Below, in pieces: positions 1-8,540 of a stretch of DNA of 15,903 nt. The translations under genes were made by a program, and so were the position numbers. The stretch is from positions 1-15,903 of the forward strand of contig DKLU01000246.1 of assembly GCA_002455915.1 (NCBI GenBank). The letters are read 5' to 3'. Source of the DNA: Chryseobacterium sp. UBA6632 (GTDB lineage Bacteria; Bacteroidota; Bacteroidia; Flavobacteriales; Weeksellaceae). The notes under the pieces were generated by a model. That model made no database searches, had not been told where the DNA came from, and worked only from the letters and a program-made list of their open reading frames with translations. Every line of letters starts with the position of its first letter. The first letter of the stretch is position 1.

Positions 1-1008
1 TTTTGATTTTTCAATTCCTGATTTTAAAATTTGAAGACTTTCATCATAAATTTTGGTCGGAACAGGAAACGGATGACCGTCTTTTCCGCCATGAGCAAAG
101 GAAAATCTTGCAGGATCTTTAAATCGCGAAGGCGCTCCGTGAATAACTTCACTTACCAAAGCCAAAGATTGCATCGTTCGCGGACCGACACCTTCCAACA
201 TCAATAAATCCTCGAAATTTTGAGGTTGTTGTTCGCGGGTTACATATAAAAGCGCTCCAAGACGTTTTAAATCTACATCAGAAGCCTGAACATCATGATG
301 GTTCGGAAGAATTAGTCTGGCAAAATCGCTCATAATTTTCGCAGAATCCGTGTGAGAAATATCTAAAATTCCTTTTCGGTTTTCGGAAGCTTCAGAATCG
401 GTTAAATTTAAAATTTGTCCTCTTGAAATTCCGTTGATTCCCGTGTGAGGTTCTTCAATAAAGGATTTTATGTTTTCAGAATGCCAATGATAGCGTCTTG
501 CCGTTCCGTCGGATTCGTGCATTCCTTGTTGAACGACGCTCCAATTTCCGTTGTCAGACAAAATAAAATTGTGCAGATATAATTGATAACCATCCTGAAT
601 TGCTGTATTATCAACCTTCGCAGAAAGTTTGCTGGCTTTTACTAAATCGTTTCCGTTTAGACCCGTTTTATCTGCAATTTGCAATAGTTCTGAAGGAGTT
701 TCTCGTGAAAATTTGCCTTTTCCACCACAAATATACAAGCCAAGTGACTGAGAGTTGGGATTGATCGAACGCTTTAAAGCGCCCATCACTGAAGTTGTAA
801 TTCCGGAAGAATGCCAATCCATTCCCATCACCGCGCCAAAACTTTGAAACCAAAACGGATCTGCCAATCGGCGGAGAACTTCATCTTTTCCGTAATCCAT
901 TAAGATAACCTCAACGATTGAAAGCCCAAGAATAGACATTCGTTCGTACAGCCAAGGCGGTACTTTGCCGTAGTGAAGGGGTAAATCTGCGGTTCCAGAG
1001 CGTTTCAT
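1..1008 (-). CDS. DUF763 domain protein, 3' end outside the window
   Basis: The reverse strand is open from an ATG at 1008 to the left edge (336 codons, no stop), so the C-terminus is missing. The N-terminus reads MKRSGTADLPLHYGKVPPWL, the family's typical opening, followed by a GMDWHSSGITTSVMGALKR block (about residues 62-80) that is a hallmark of DUF763. Residues 265-290 (FEDLLMLEGVGPRTMQSLAL) look like a helix-hairpin-helix of the kind that touches the DNA backbone, and a GGKDGHPFPVP stretch follows near 307-317. The family has no agreed function that I can name; a nucleic-acid role is an inference from the HhH-like segment alone. It has no signal peptide or membrane segment, so it is probably cytoplasmic. 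The start is supported by the family N-terminus and by the lack of further coding sequence upstream. Confidence 0.85.
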   Translation of the reverse strand, partial: MKRSGTADLPLHYGKVPPWLYERMSILGLSIVEVILMDYGKDEVLRRLADPFWFQSFGAVMGMDWHSSGITTSVMGALKRSINPNSQSLGLYICGGKGKFSRETPSELLQIADKTGLNGNDLVKASKLSAKVDNTAIQDGYQLYLHNFILSDNGNWSVVQQGMHESDGTARRYHWHSENIKSFIEEPHTGINGISRGQILNLTDSEASENRKGILDISHTDSAKIMSDFARLILPNHHDVQASDVDLKRLGALLYVTREQQPQNFEDLLMLEGVGPRTMQSLALVSEVIHGAPSRFKDPARFSFAHGGKDGHPFPVPTKIYDESLQILKSGIEKSK

Positions 1009-1061
1009 TTTGTAAAGGTAGGACTTTTGATATTGATTGTTTGATGATTGGAATCATTTTT

Positions 1062-1106
1062 TAAACACGAATGACACCAATTTTTCACACTAATTTCACA
1101 AAGGTT
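1062..1106. repeat. Degenerate dispersed non-coding repeat
   Basis: TAAACACGAATGACACCAA followed by TTTTTCAC recurs almost unchanged at 5895-5935 (TAAACACTAATGACACAAG, TTTTTCAC). A reversed, more degenerate copy lies at 6120-6163 and a further weak one near 11890-11930. All copies lie between genes. A second repeat-like string (GCGGATTTGGCGGATTACGC) follows at 1148-1167. The rest of the 239-base gap between the DUF763 gene and tpx holds only the tpx terminator. Confidence 0.5.
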
Positions 1107-1188
1107 TTTTGCCTATTTTTTAATAATTTAAGTTTAAATATACTCTCGCGGATTTGGCGGATTACGCAGATGTTTATGGTGTAAAATT

Positions 1189-1223
1189 ACAAAAAAGCCC
1201 TGCGAATATTTTCACAAGACTTT
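1189..1223 (-). terminator. Rho-independent terminator of tpx
   Basis: Read on the minus strand, a 13-bp stem (1211-1223 with 1194-1206, three G-U pairs) closes a 4-base loop and is followed by a run of T. It starts 25 bases after the tpx stop codon. Confidence 0.75.
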
Positions 1224-1247
1224 TTAGAAATTTTTATTTCTACTATT

Positions 1248-1745
1248 TTATTTTAAAGCATCTAAAGCTGCTTCGTAGTTTGGCTCGTCTGCGATTTCAG
1301 AAACCTGCTCTGTGTAAACCACTTTGTTATCCGCATCCGTAACAATAACGGCACGGCTTAAAAGTCCTTTCAAAGGAGAATCTGTAATCGTTACTTCGTT
1401 ATCATCACCAAAACTACTTCTGAAATCTGAAAGAGTTTCAACATTTGTTAAGCCTTCAGCTGCACAAAATCTTCCCAAAGCAAAAGGTAAATCTTTAGAA
1501 ACATTGATTACCACAGTATTTTCCAACGCAGAAGCTTCTTCATTGAATTTTCTTGCAGAAGATGCACAAGTGGGCGTATCAATACTTGGGAAAATGTTGA
1601 ACACTTTTTTCTTTCCTTCGAAAGTTTCCAATGTTTTTACATTTAACCCTGAATCTACCAAAGCAAAATCTTTAATGGTAGTTCCTACTGATGGTAAAGT
1701 TCCTATGGTATTAACTGCGTTTCCTTTTAAAGTGATTGTTGACAT
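1248..1745 (-). CDS. tpx: Thiol peroxidase (Tpx, atypical 2-Cys peroxiredoxin)
   Basis: The product of 165 residues (E. coli Tpx has 168) reduces hydrogen peroxide and alkyl hydroperoxides using thioredoxin as electron donor, in the cytoplasm. The peroxidatic cysteine is C60 in the SIDTPTC motif, with T57 forming the usual TxxC site; the resolving cysteine is C94 (GRFCAAEGL), giving the spacing seen in Tpx. The N-terminus MSTITLKGNAVNTIG fits the family, so the ATG at 1745 is chosen over an in-frame ATG 24 bases upstream, which would add MKNFKYKF and has no homology support. It is a single-gene unit, with a Bacteroidetes promoter upstream and a strong terminator downstream. The peroxiredoxin assignment is from clear motifs. 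Confidence 0.96.
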   Translation of the reverse strand: MSTITLKGNAVNTIGTLPSVGTTIKDFALVDSGLNVKTLETFEGKKKVFNIFPSIDTPTCASSARKFNEEASALENTVVINVSKDLPFALGRFCAAEGLTNVETLSDFRSSFGDDNEVTITDSPLKGLLSRAVIVTDADNKVVYTEQVSEIADEPNYEAALDALK

Positions 1746-1766
1746 AAATTTATATTTAAAGTTTTT

Positions 1767-1802
1767 CAAATTTAATTAAAATGATAAATTTTTTCAATCA
1801 AA
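1767..1802 (-). promoter_or_regulatory. Promoter of tpx (Bacteroidetes type)
   Basis: On the minus strand TAAATTTG (1774-1767) matches the TAnnTTTG -7 box. TTG at 1797-1795 lies 20 bp upstream, and a TTTG four bases further on. The box is 21 bases before the chosen tpx start. Confidence 0.6.
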
Positions 1803-1878
1803 TAATGGTTAAATTAATCTTAAAGTGGAAATAAAAATTCTTTAATCTAGGAATCAGTTTTTTAACTAAAATTTTATC

Positions 1879-1886
1879 TATATTCG
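1879..1886 (+). promoter_or_regulatory. Probable -7 box of the T9SS cargo operon
   Basis: TATATTCG is one base from TAnnTTTG and sits 23 bases before the ATG at 1910, implying a short leader. The -33 region is only T-rich, so this is a weaker match than those of tpx and icd. Confidence 0.4.
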
Positions 1887-1909
1887 CAGTCCTAAAAAAA
1901 TCAATAATC

Positions 1910-2362
1910 ATGCGAAAAAAAATTACTCTTTTATTATTTGGAGTTCCTGTTTTCGGTTTTGCCCAGTCTGCGATTGGAAATATCAATTCGGGAGCTGTTT
2001 CTGCAGATAATTTTACGCATTCTGTGGGAGAAATCTATGTGATCCCGACTGATCCTGATCAGGCAAATTCAGGAACAATGGGAATGCTTTATCAAACTGT
2101 TTTACAGGTTTTGGGAGTGAATGAACTTCAGAAAGAAAACCTTAAGATTTATCCAAATCCGACCACAGATTTCGTGTATGTAAAGCTCGATTCTAAAACA
2201 AAAATTGAAGAAGCGGAAGTGTACGATACCGCCGGAAGACTTGTTTTTAAAGCAAAACTTGATTCTGACAAGCTTGATCTTCGCAACTTAACCCCGGGAA
2301 TTTATATATTATCATTTAAAAATCCTGAAATCAAACCAATTAAAATTATCAAAAAACCTTAA
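1910..2362 (+). CDS. Small T9SS cargo protein with type A sorting domain
   Basis: A 150-residue exported protein. Residues 1-19 are a Sec signal peptide (MRKKITLLLFGVPVFGFAQ). The middle (SAIGNINSGAVSADNFTHSVGEIYV, then GTMGMLYQTVLQVLGV) is of a type found in many short Bacteroidetes surface proteins. From about residue 77 the C-terminal sorting domain runs LKIYPNPTTDFVYVKL, EAEVYDTAGRLV, LTPGIYILSF and a basic tail (IKPIKIIKKP). This domain directs secretion across the outer membrane by the type IX system, where it is cut off and the cargo usually anchored. The mature cargo portion is only about 55 residues, so no enzymatic role is apparent. The next gene starts 14 bases downstream and is probably cotranscribed. 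Confidence 0.85.
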   Translation: MRKKITLLLFGVPVFGFAQSAIGNINSGAVSADNFTHSVGEIYVIPTDPDQANSGTMGMLYQTVLQVLGVNELQKENLKIYPNPTTDFVYVKLDSKTKIEEAEVYDTAGRLVFKAKLDSDKLDLRNLTPGIYILSFKNPEIKPIKIIKKP

Positions 2363-2376
2363 AAAAACTCTTTATC

Positions 2377-3501
2377 ATGAAAAAACTTTACGCTACTATA
2401 GGATTATTTCTAGCAACTTTATTAAGCGCGCAGGTTCCGCAGGCTTTCAGCTATCAGACGATTGCTTTCAATGCCTCAGGAGCGCCTATTTCAAACGGAA
2501 ACGTATCTTTAAAAGTTAGTATTTTAGACAATACTGCAACGGGAAATGTTCTTTACACAGAAACTCATGCAAAAACTACCAATTCTAAAGGTTTGGTGAA
2601 TCTAAATATCGGACAAGGAACAGCTTCAACAGGGAGTTTCGGAGGAATTAACTGGGGGACAAATCCTAAATTTGTAAAAGTGGAACTTGATCCTCAAGGC
2701 GGTTCTAATTATGTAAATGTGGGGGTAAATCAATTGATGAGCGTTCCTTATGCACAAGTAAGTAAAACGGTTGTGACAGGCGCAGGACAAGGAATTATCC
2801 TTACTTCTCCAAATGGAACGGCTTATACTTTGAACGTGAATGATAACGGAGCTTTGAGCTTACCTACAACATCTGCTTCCAATTCTTCTATACCTGCCAA
2901 TTTATATTTATATGGTTCGTATAACAGTTTTAATGCTTCTAATGCTGAATTATTAAGAAATGTTAATGGGCCAGATACAAGAATAGGATACAAATATGTA
3001 CCTTCAAATACCCAACTAAAATTTATAGCATCACCGGGTAACGGTTCACAAGTTTATGGAGTTGATTCGCAAGGTTATTTAGCACCCAATGGAAGTTTTT
3101 TAAATGTTGCATCAAATGGCTTTAATAGAGTTTTTACAATATTTTATTCAGTAAACAATACAACCTTGATCTTTACGGAAAATATTAGTCCACAAATAGT
3201 AATTAACAATTCTTCGATTACAACATCTCCCATGACATACAATTCTTCAACCAATAAGTTTTCTGTTACGGTAAACGGTGTCACTTCTTCAAATTTCTCA
3301 GGATTCAGAATTAATTTACCTTCTACAAATACAACTTTTTTTTATGATGAAAATTTAGGTGATAATTTAAGCGATGGAAATTTTGATGTAGGAGGAAGCC
3401 CGATCATGATTCCCAATTTAACATCAACACCAAAAAACTTTAAAATAGAATTCAACATCAACTTTGATGCTACCGGATCTTACACGATTACCCAAATATA
3501 A
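2377..3501 (+). CDS. Exported surface protein with SusF/SusE-like C-terminal part
   Basis: A 374-residue protein with a signal peptide ending near ALLSAQ (about residue 19). Residues 20-128 match a domain common at the N-terminus of Bacteroidetes surface proteins: FSYQTIAFNASGAPISNGNVSLKVSIL, a TETHAKTTNSKGLVNLNIGQGT turn, INWGTNPKFVKVELDP, and LMSVPYA at its end. A short LTSPNGTAYTLNVNDNGALS segment follows (142-161). From about 174 (ANLYLYGSYNSFNASNAELLRNV) the sequence resembles the beta-sandwich modules of SusE/SusF outer-membrane starch-binding lipoproteins, but with no lipobox and no T9SS sorting domain. It is Asn/Ser/Thr-rich and poor in Cys. Function is unknown; an outer-membrane or periplasmic binding role is an inference. 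It follows the T9SS cargo gene by 14 bases and ends at a terminator. Confidence 0.8.
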   Translation: MKKLYATIGLFLATLLSAQVPQAFSYQTIAFNASGAPISNGNVSLKVSILDNTATGNVLYTETHAKTTNSKGLVNLNIGQGTASTGSFGGINWGTNPKFVKVELDPQGGSNYVNVGVNQLMSVPYAQVSKTVVTGAGQGIILTSPNGTAYTLNVNDNGALSLPTTSASNSSIPANLYLYGSYNSFNASNAELLRNVNGPDTRIGYKYVPSNTQLKFIASPGNGSQVYGVDSQGYLAPNGSFLNVASNGFNRVFTIFYSVNNTTLIFTENISPQIVINNSSITTSPMTYNSSTNKFSVTVNGVTSSNFSGFRINLPSTNTTFFYDENLGDNLSDGNFDVGGSPIMIPNLTSTPKNFKIEFNINFDATGSYTITQI

Positions 3502-3505
3502 ATTT

Positions 3506-3529
3506 AAAGAGGCAACAGCCTCTTTTTTT
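3506..3529 (+). terminator. Rho-independent terminator of the surface-protein operon
   Basis: AAAGAGGC and GCCTCTTT form an 8-bp stem around an AACA loop, running into a stretch of T. It starts 5 bases after the stop codon at 3501. Confidence 0.9.
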
Positions 3530-3541
3530 ATGCAAAATAAG

Positions 3542-3571
3542 TTGAAAAAAGAATCATAATCACTAAATTTG
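3542..3571 (+). promoter_or_regulatory. Promoter of icd (Bacteroidetes type)
   Basis: TTG at 3542-3544 and TAAATTTG at 3564-3571 are separated by 19 bp, matching the Bacteroidetes -33/-7 consensus. The box is 36 bases before the icd start codon. Confidence 0.8.
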
Positions 3572-3574
3572 TGA

Positions 3575-5827
<2,253 letters not shown>

Positions 5828-5848
5828 TTTTCGATCTTGATATAAATG

Positions 5849-5877
5849 AAAAGCTCCTTTTTTAAGGGGCTTTTTTG
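5849..5877 (+). terminator. Rho-independent terminator of icd
   Basis: AAAAGCTCCTT pairs with AAGGGGCTTTT (one G-U pair) around a short T loop, followed by more T. It starts about 20 bases after the icd stop codon. Confidence 0.85.
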
Positions 5878-5895
5878 TTTGTCTAACCTATTCTT

Positions 5896-6163
5896 AAACA
5901 CTAATGACACAAGTATTTTTCACGAATGACACAATTTATTAGAGATAGCAAAATTCCCCTTCCATGAAGGGGTGGATTTTTGCGTAGCAAAAAGACGGGG
6001 TAGTTTATATTGAAATCAAATTATTTTAAATATATTAAACCACCCCATCAAAAATTCTTTGAATTTTCGCCACCCTTCCATTGGAGGGGAATTTGTGGCT
6101 GCTAAAAAAATATAAATATTTCTCTTGTGTTATTTGTGAAAAATATTTGTACTATTTATGTTT
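5896..6163. repeat. Composite inverted repeat, MITE-like non-coding element
   Basis: This gene-free stretch folds back on itself at two levels. The inner arms are 5946-6007 and 6035-6103: AAATTCCCCTTCCATGAAGG on the left and CCTTCCATTGGAGGGGAATT on the right, with GACGGGGTAGTTTA facing TTAAACCACCCCATC at the centre. The outer arms continue the symmetry: AAACACTAATGACACAAG, TATTTTTCACGAATGACAC at 5896-5930 faces the reverse complement of 6120-6163 (AAACATAAATAGTACAAATATTTTTCACAAATAACACAAG). The arms have diverged by substitutions and small gaps, most in the left inner arm. No reading frame of note lies inside. A non-autonomous transposable element or large extragenic palindrome is the likely nature; target-site duplications are not clear. 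Confidence 0.7.
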
Positions 6164-6168
6164 AAAAT

Positions 6169-6507
6169 TTAAATCTTATTTTCAACGATCACCTTTCGAT
6201 GCTCCCTTCCCCAAATAATCATTTCCTGGATAATATTTCCAAACGTTCTGCAATAATCCGTTGCTTCATATTCGATTAAAACAGGAGTTTCGGGATAAAC
6301 ATTGCGTTTAACTAATTTATTTAATTCCATGTCTTTCAACTCTTTTGAAAGCATTCTTGTTGTAATTCCGGGGATACTTCTTTCAATTTCACGGAAACGT
6401 CTGTTGCCGTTGCAGAGTGAATTAATAACAGGAATTCTCCACTTTCCTCCAATAAAATAAAGCGTGTCTTGTAATGCTCTAAGCTCTTCGGTTTGATCTC
6501 TTTCCAT
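6169..6507 (-). CDS. HxlR-family winged-helix transcription regulator
   Basis: A 112-residue protein. The HxlR signature is clear: DTLYFIGGKWRIPVINSLCNGNRRFREIERSIPGITTRMLSKELKDMELNKLVKRNVYPETPVLIEYEATDYC, i.e. the recognition helix around residues 48-60 and the wing near 66-82. Members are dimeric and often sense quinones, aldehydes or hypochlorite through an N-terminal cysteine. Here residues 1-31 have no cysteine; the only ones are C32 and C86, so sensing, if redox-based, would differ from the YodB/HypR pattern. It is divergent from an SDR oxidoreductase, the usual arrangement in which the regulator represses its neighbour. A perfect -7 box lies only 5 bases before the ATG, so the mRNA is probably almost leaderless. 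Confidence 0.92.
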   Translation of the reverse strand: MERDQTEELRALQDTLYFIGGKWRIPVINSLCNGNRRFREIERSIPGITTRMLSKELKDMELNKLVKRNVYPETPVLIEYEATDYCRTFGNIIQEMIIWGREHRKVIVENKI

Positions 6508-6512
6508 GTCTG

Positions 6513-6520
6513 CAAAGTTA
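6513..6520 (-). promoter_or_regulatory. -7 box of the hxlR-type gene, leaderless or nearly so
   Basis: On the minus strand TAACTTTG matches TAnnTTTG and is followed by CAGAC and then the ATG. Transcription starting a few bases after the box would begin at or within a couple of bases of the start codon. No good TTG/TTTG is seen at the -33 distance. Confidence 0.5.
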
Positions 6521-6522
6521 AA

Positions 6523-6577
6523 TGATATAATTGATGATACTGATATACTCTGTGATACTGGTTACAAAAGTATATCA
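6523..6577. promoter_or_regulatory. Probable operator between HxlR regulator and SDR gene
   Basis: TGATATACT at 6541-6549 and AGTATATCA at 6569-6577 are perfect 9-bp inverted repeats, 19 bp apart. The left half also belongs to an 18-bp tandem repeat: 6523-6540 and 6541-6558 agree at 14 of 18 positions (TGATATA at the start, TGATAC at the end of each). The right arm lies between the -33 region and the -7 box (6586-6593) of the SDR promoter, where a bound repressor would block polymerase. HxlR binding is inferred from the divergent layout. Confidence 0.55.
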
Positions 6578-6585
6578 ATTTGAAA

Positions 6586-6593
6586 TAACTTTG
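6586..6593 (+). promoter_or_regulatory. -7 box of the SDR gene
   Basis: TAACTTTG is a perfect TAnnTTTG match, 17 bases before the ATG at 6611. The -33 position, 19 bp upstream, holds GGTTA rather than TTTG, consistent with a regulated rather than strong promoter. Confidence 0.6.
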
Positions 6594-6610
6594 TCAAAAA
6601 TTTTAAAGAA

Positions 6611-7357
6611 ATGAAAAAGTTTAATAACAAATTAGCCATCGTAACTGGCGGAAACAGCGGAATTGGATATGCAACCGCAAAAGAATTAATCGAAGAAGGA
6701 GCAAAAGTAATCATCACCGGAAGACGAAAAGAAGCGGTTGAAAAAGCGGCAGACGAATTGGGAGCAATACCGTTTGTTGCGGATCAGGCAAATCTTGATG
6801 ATATTGATTTATTAAAAAGCGAAGTTGAAAACAAATACGGAAAAGTTGACATTTTATTTATCAACGCAGGAATTACTGGAGGTTTAATTCCAATTGAAAA
6901 TATGCCGGTCGAAAATTTTGACAGTGTGATGAACATTAATTTTAGAGGAGCTTATTTTACTTTGAGTAAATTCATCCCATTATTGAATGATGGTGCTTCT
7001 GTCGTTTTCCTGTCTTCGATTGTAGCATCAACTTACAAACCTAACAGTTCGGCATATCAGGCAAGTAAAGCAGCTTTAAATTCTATTGCAAAAACGGCTG
7101 CGGCAGAATTAGCTCCGAGAAAAATCCGTGTAAATATGGTAAGCCCGGGACCGACAAAAACGGAGGTAATGACGAAAGCTGGATTAGACGAAGCAACCTT
7201 AAACGGCTTAAATGATTATTTAATCGACCTTATTCCTCTGAAAAAAATGGGAACAGCAGAAGATGTTGCAAAATTGGTTGTTTACTTATCTGATGATCGT
7301 GTTTCAAGTTTCATGACAGGAACCGAAATCGTCATCGACGGCGGAATGCTGTTGTAG
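6611..7357 (+). CDS. SDR-family NAD(P)-dependent oxidoreductase
   Basis: A 248-residue classical short-chain dehydrogenase/reductase (the usual length is about 250). The Rossmann dinucleotide motif TGGNSGIG is at residues 12-19, NAG at 85-87, and the catalytic residues are the serine pair near 135-136, Y149 and K153 (YQASK). R38-R39 after the second strand (TGRRKEA) suggests NADPH preference by family rule. PGPTKTEV is the post-catalytic loop, and GTEIVIDGGMLL is the normal C-terminus. The substrate cannot be told from sequence. Divergent from the HxlR regulator, it is probably induced by a reactive electrophile such as a carbonyl or quinone, which the enzyme could reduce; that is inference. 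No T-tailed terminator is obvious after the stop. Confidence 0.94.
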   Translation: MKKFNNKLAIVTGGNSGIGYATAKELIEEGAKVIITGRRKEAVEKAADELGAIPFVADQANLDDIDLLKSEVENKYGKVDILFINAGITGGLIPIENMPVENFDSVMNINFRGAYFTLSKFIPLLNDGASVVFLSSIVASTYKPNSSAYQASKAALNSIAKTAAAELAPRKIRVNMVSPGPTKTEVMTKAGLDEATLNGLNDYLIDLIPLKKMGTAEDVAKLVVYLSDDRVSSFMTGTEIVIDGGMLL

Positions 7358-7377
7358 AGAACTGTAAATTTTGGGAT

Positions 7378-7439
7378 GGAAGCTGGATGATGGGAGCTGG
7401 AAGCTAAATACGCAGAAAAACTTCCCTCTTCCAGCTTCC
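7378..7439. repeat. GGAAGCTGG repeat with imperfect hairpin
   Basis: GGAAGCTGGATGATGG at 7378-7393 occurs identically at 14643-14658. Here it continues into a hairpin, GGGAGCTGGAAG (7392-7403) against CTTCCAGCTTCC (7428-7439), 12 bp with one G-U pair. No T run follows, so it is a poor terminator. It lies in the 199-base gap between the SDR and haem-protein genes. Confidence 0.5.
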
Positions 7440-7461
7440 TTTCTTCTTAATCCTTCAAAAT

Positions 7462-7494
7462 TCCATTTTCACCTTTTCATTTGTCCGGTTCACC
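7462..7494 (+). promoter_or_regulatory. Putative LytTR-type operator of the haem-protein operon
   Basis: Two half-sites, TTTTCACC (7466-7473) and GGTTCACC (7487-7494), start exactly 21 bp apart. The 33-base block matches 11008-11040 at 23 of 33 positions without gaps, including a shared TTTGTCCGGTT / ATTGTCCGGTT core. In both places the core ends 37 bp before a TACTTTTG -7 box. Direct repeats about one double turn apart are typical of LytTR regulators, and a LytTR gene lies downstream at 10192. Binding is inferred. Confidence 0.55.
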
Positions 7495-7504
7495 TAATTT
7501 CTGA

Positions 7505-7535
7505 TTTCAAAACCACCTCCACCCTCCTACTTTTG
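7505..7535 (+). promoter_or_regulatory. Promoter of the haem-protein operon
   Basis: TACTTTTG at 7528-7535 matches TAnnTTTG. TTTC at 7505-7508 lies 19 bp upstream, one base from the TTTG consensus. The box is 21 bases before the ATG at 7557 and supports that start over the longer open frame. Confidence 0.7.
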
Positions 7536-7556
7536 GGTCATAAAAAATCAATTATT

Positions 7557-8540
7557 ATGGACTCAATAAAGAAAAAAAGAAACGTAAAACCTATTGCCAT
7601 AGTACTCTTGGCGGTTTTAATTGTCTTTGGAGTTTTACAGCTTTTCAACAAGCCATTAGAAGGAAAACCCGTTACAAGAAAGATCGAAGCACCTCGCGAA
7701 GTTTTAGCTATTTTTGAAAACTCATGTTTTAGTTGTCATTCTAACGAACAAAAATTAAGTTGGTATGATAAAATTGCCCCAATTTCATGGGCAGTAGACA
7801 AAGATGTGAAAAGAGCAAGAGAAGTTCTCAATTTCTCAGAATATACAGATTCTCCCGGCGAACATAAAGGAAATATGTATGCCATTCTCAACATGATGCA
7901 AAGCGGAAAAATGCCGCTTCATGAATATACATTACTTCATCCATCTGCAAAAATTACAGCAAAAGATATTGAAGTGATTAAAAAATATACACTATCTCTT
8001 TCCAGTGTTGCTCCCGCAAAAAAAGAAATTAAACATATTCACCAAAATATCAATATTAAAGAAAATACTACATCTTCAAAATTTCCAGTTTCTCCCAATG
8101 GCGTAAAGTATACAGACGATTATAAAAATTGGAGAGTCATTAGTATGAGTACTCTTTTTGATAATTCAGTTCGTGTAATTTATGGAAATGATATTGCCGT
8201 AAAAGCCATTGAAACCGAAGATTTTCATCCGTGGCCAGATGGAAGCATCGTTGTAAAATCTGTTTGGAAACAAGAAAAATTAGCGGACGGAGAAGTAAGA
8301 GTCGGAGAATTTGTAAATGCACAATTTATGGTTAAAGATTCTAAAAAATATACAGATACCGAAGGTTGGGGATTTGCAAAATTTTCAGGAAACGATCGTC
8401 ATCCGACTGGAAAAACAGCATCATTTGCAAAAGAATCGTGCATCGCCTGTCATCGACAATTAGCCGAAAAAACAGGATATCTGTTTGACGTACCAATGAA
8501 AGTAAATACCGAAAGATTAATTAAAAACCTACAGAAATAA
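7557..8540 (+). CDS. Membrane-anchored haem-binding / cytochrome P460-like protein
   Basis: A 327-residue protein anchored by one N-terminal helix (about residues 12-31) with the rest in the periplasm. Residues 42-145 form a haem-binding domain (Haem_bd type): CFSCH at 57-61 is a c-type haem site, followed by LSWYDKIAPISW, LNFSEY and GKMPLHEYTLLHP, where M119 is a possible axial ligand. Residues 188-312 resemble cytochrome P460: YKNWRVISMSTLFDNSVRVIYGN, WPDGSIVVKSVWKQE, WGFAKFSG, then a second haem motif CIACH at 295-299. Two covalent haems are therefore predicted; electron transfer or peroxide/NO chemistry is possible but unproven. The frame stays open 62 codons further upstream, but that part is repeat and promoter sequence, so the ATG at 7557 is used. 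The stop overlaps the next start by one base. Confidence 0.88.
   Translation: MDSIKKKRNVKPIAIVLLAVLIVFGVLQLFNKPLEGKPVTRKIEAPREVLAIFENSCFSCHSNEQKLSWYDKIAPISWAVDKDVKRAREVLNFSEYTDSPGEHKGNMYAILNMMQSGKMPLHEYTLLHPSAKITAKDIEVIKKYTLSLSSVAPAKKEIKHIHQNINIKENTTSSKFPVSPNGVKYTDDYKNWRVISMSTLFDNSVRVIYGNDIAVKAIETEDFHPWPDGSIVVKSVWKQEKLADGEVRVGEFVNAQFMVKDSKKYTDTEGWGFAKFSGNDRHPTGKTASFAKESCIACHRQLAEKTGYLFDVPMKVNTERLIKNLQK

Noticed and set aside
1324..1779. Long open frame on the plus strand opposite tpx
   Set aside because: It is the antisense of a clearly identified gene, with no motif or start signal of its own.
7392..7439. GGAAGCTGG hairpin as terminator of the SDR gene
   Set aside because: No run of T follows the stem on the plus strand, and the loop is 24 bases long.
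7371..7556. Upstream extension of the haem-protein frame by 62 codons (ATG at 7371)
   Set aside because: The extension covers a non-coding repeat, the operator-like element and a good TACTTTTG promoter, and encodes no membrane or domain pattern. The ATG at 7557 gives a normal anchored haem protein.
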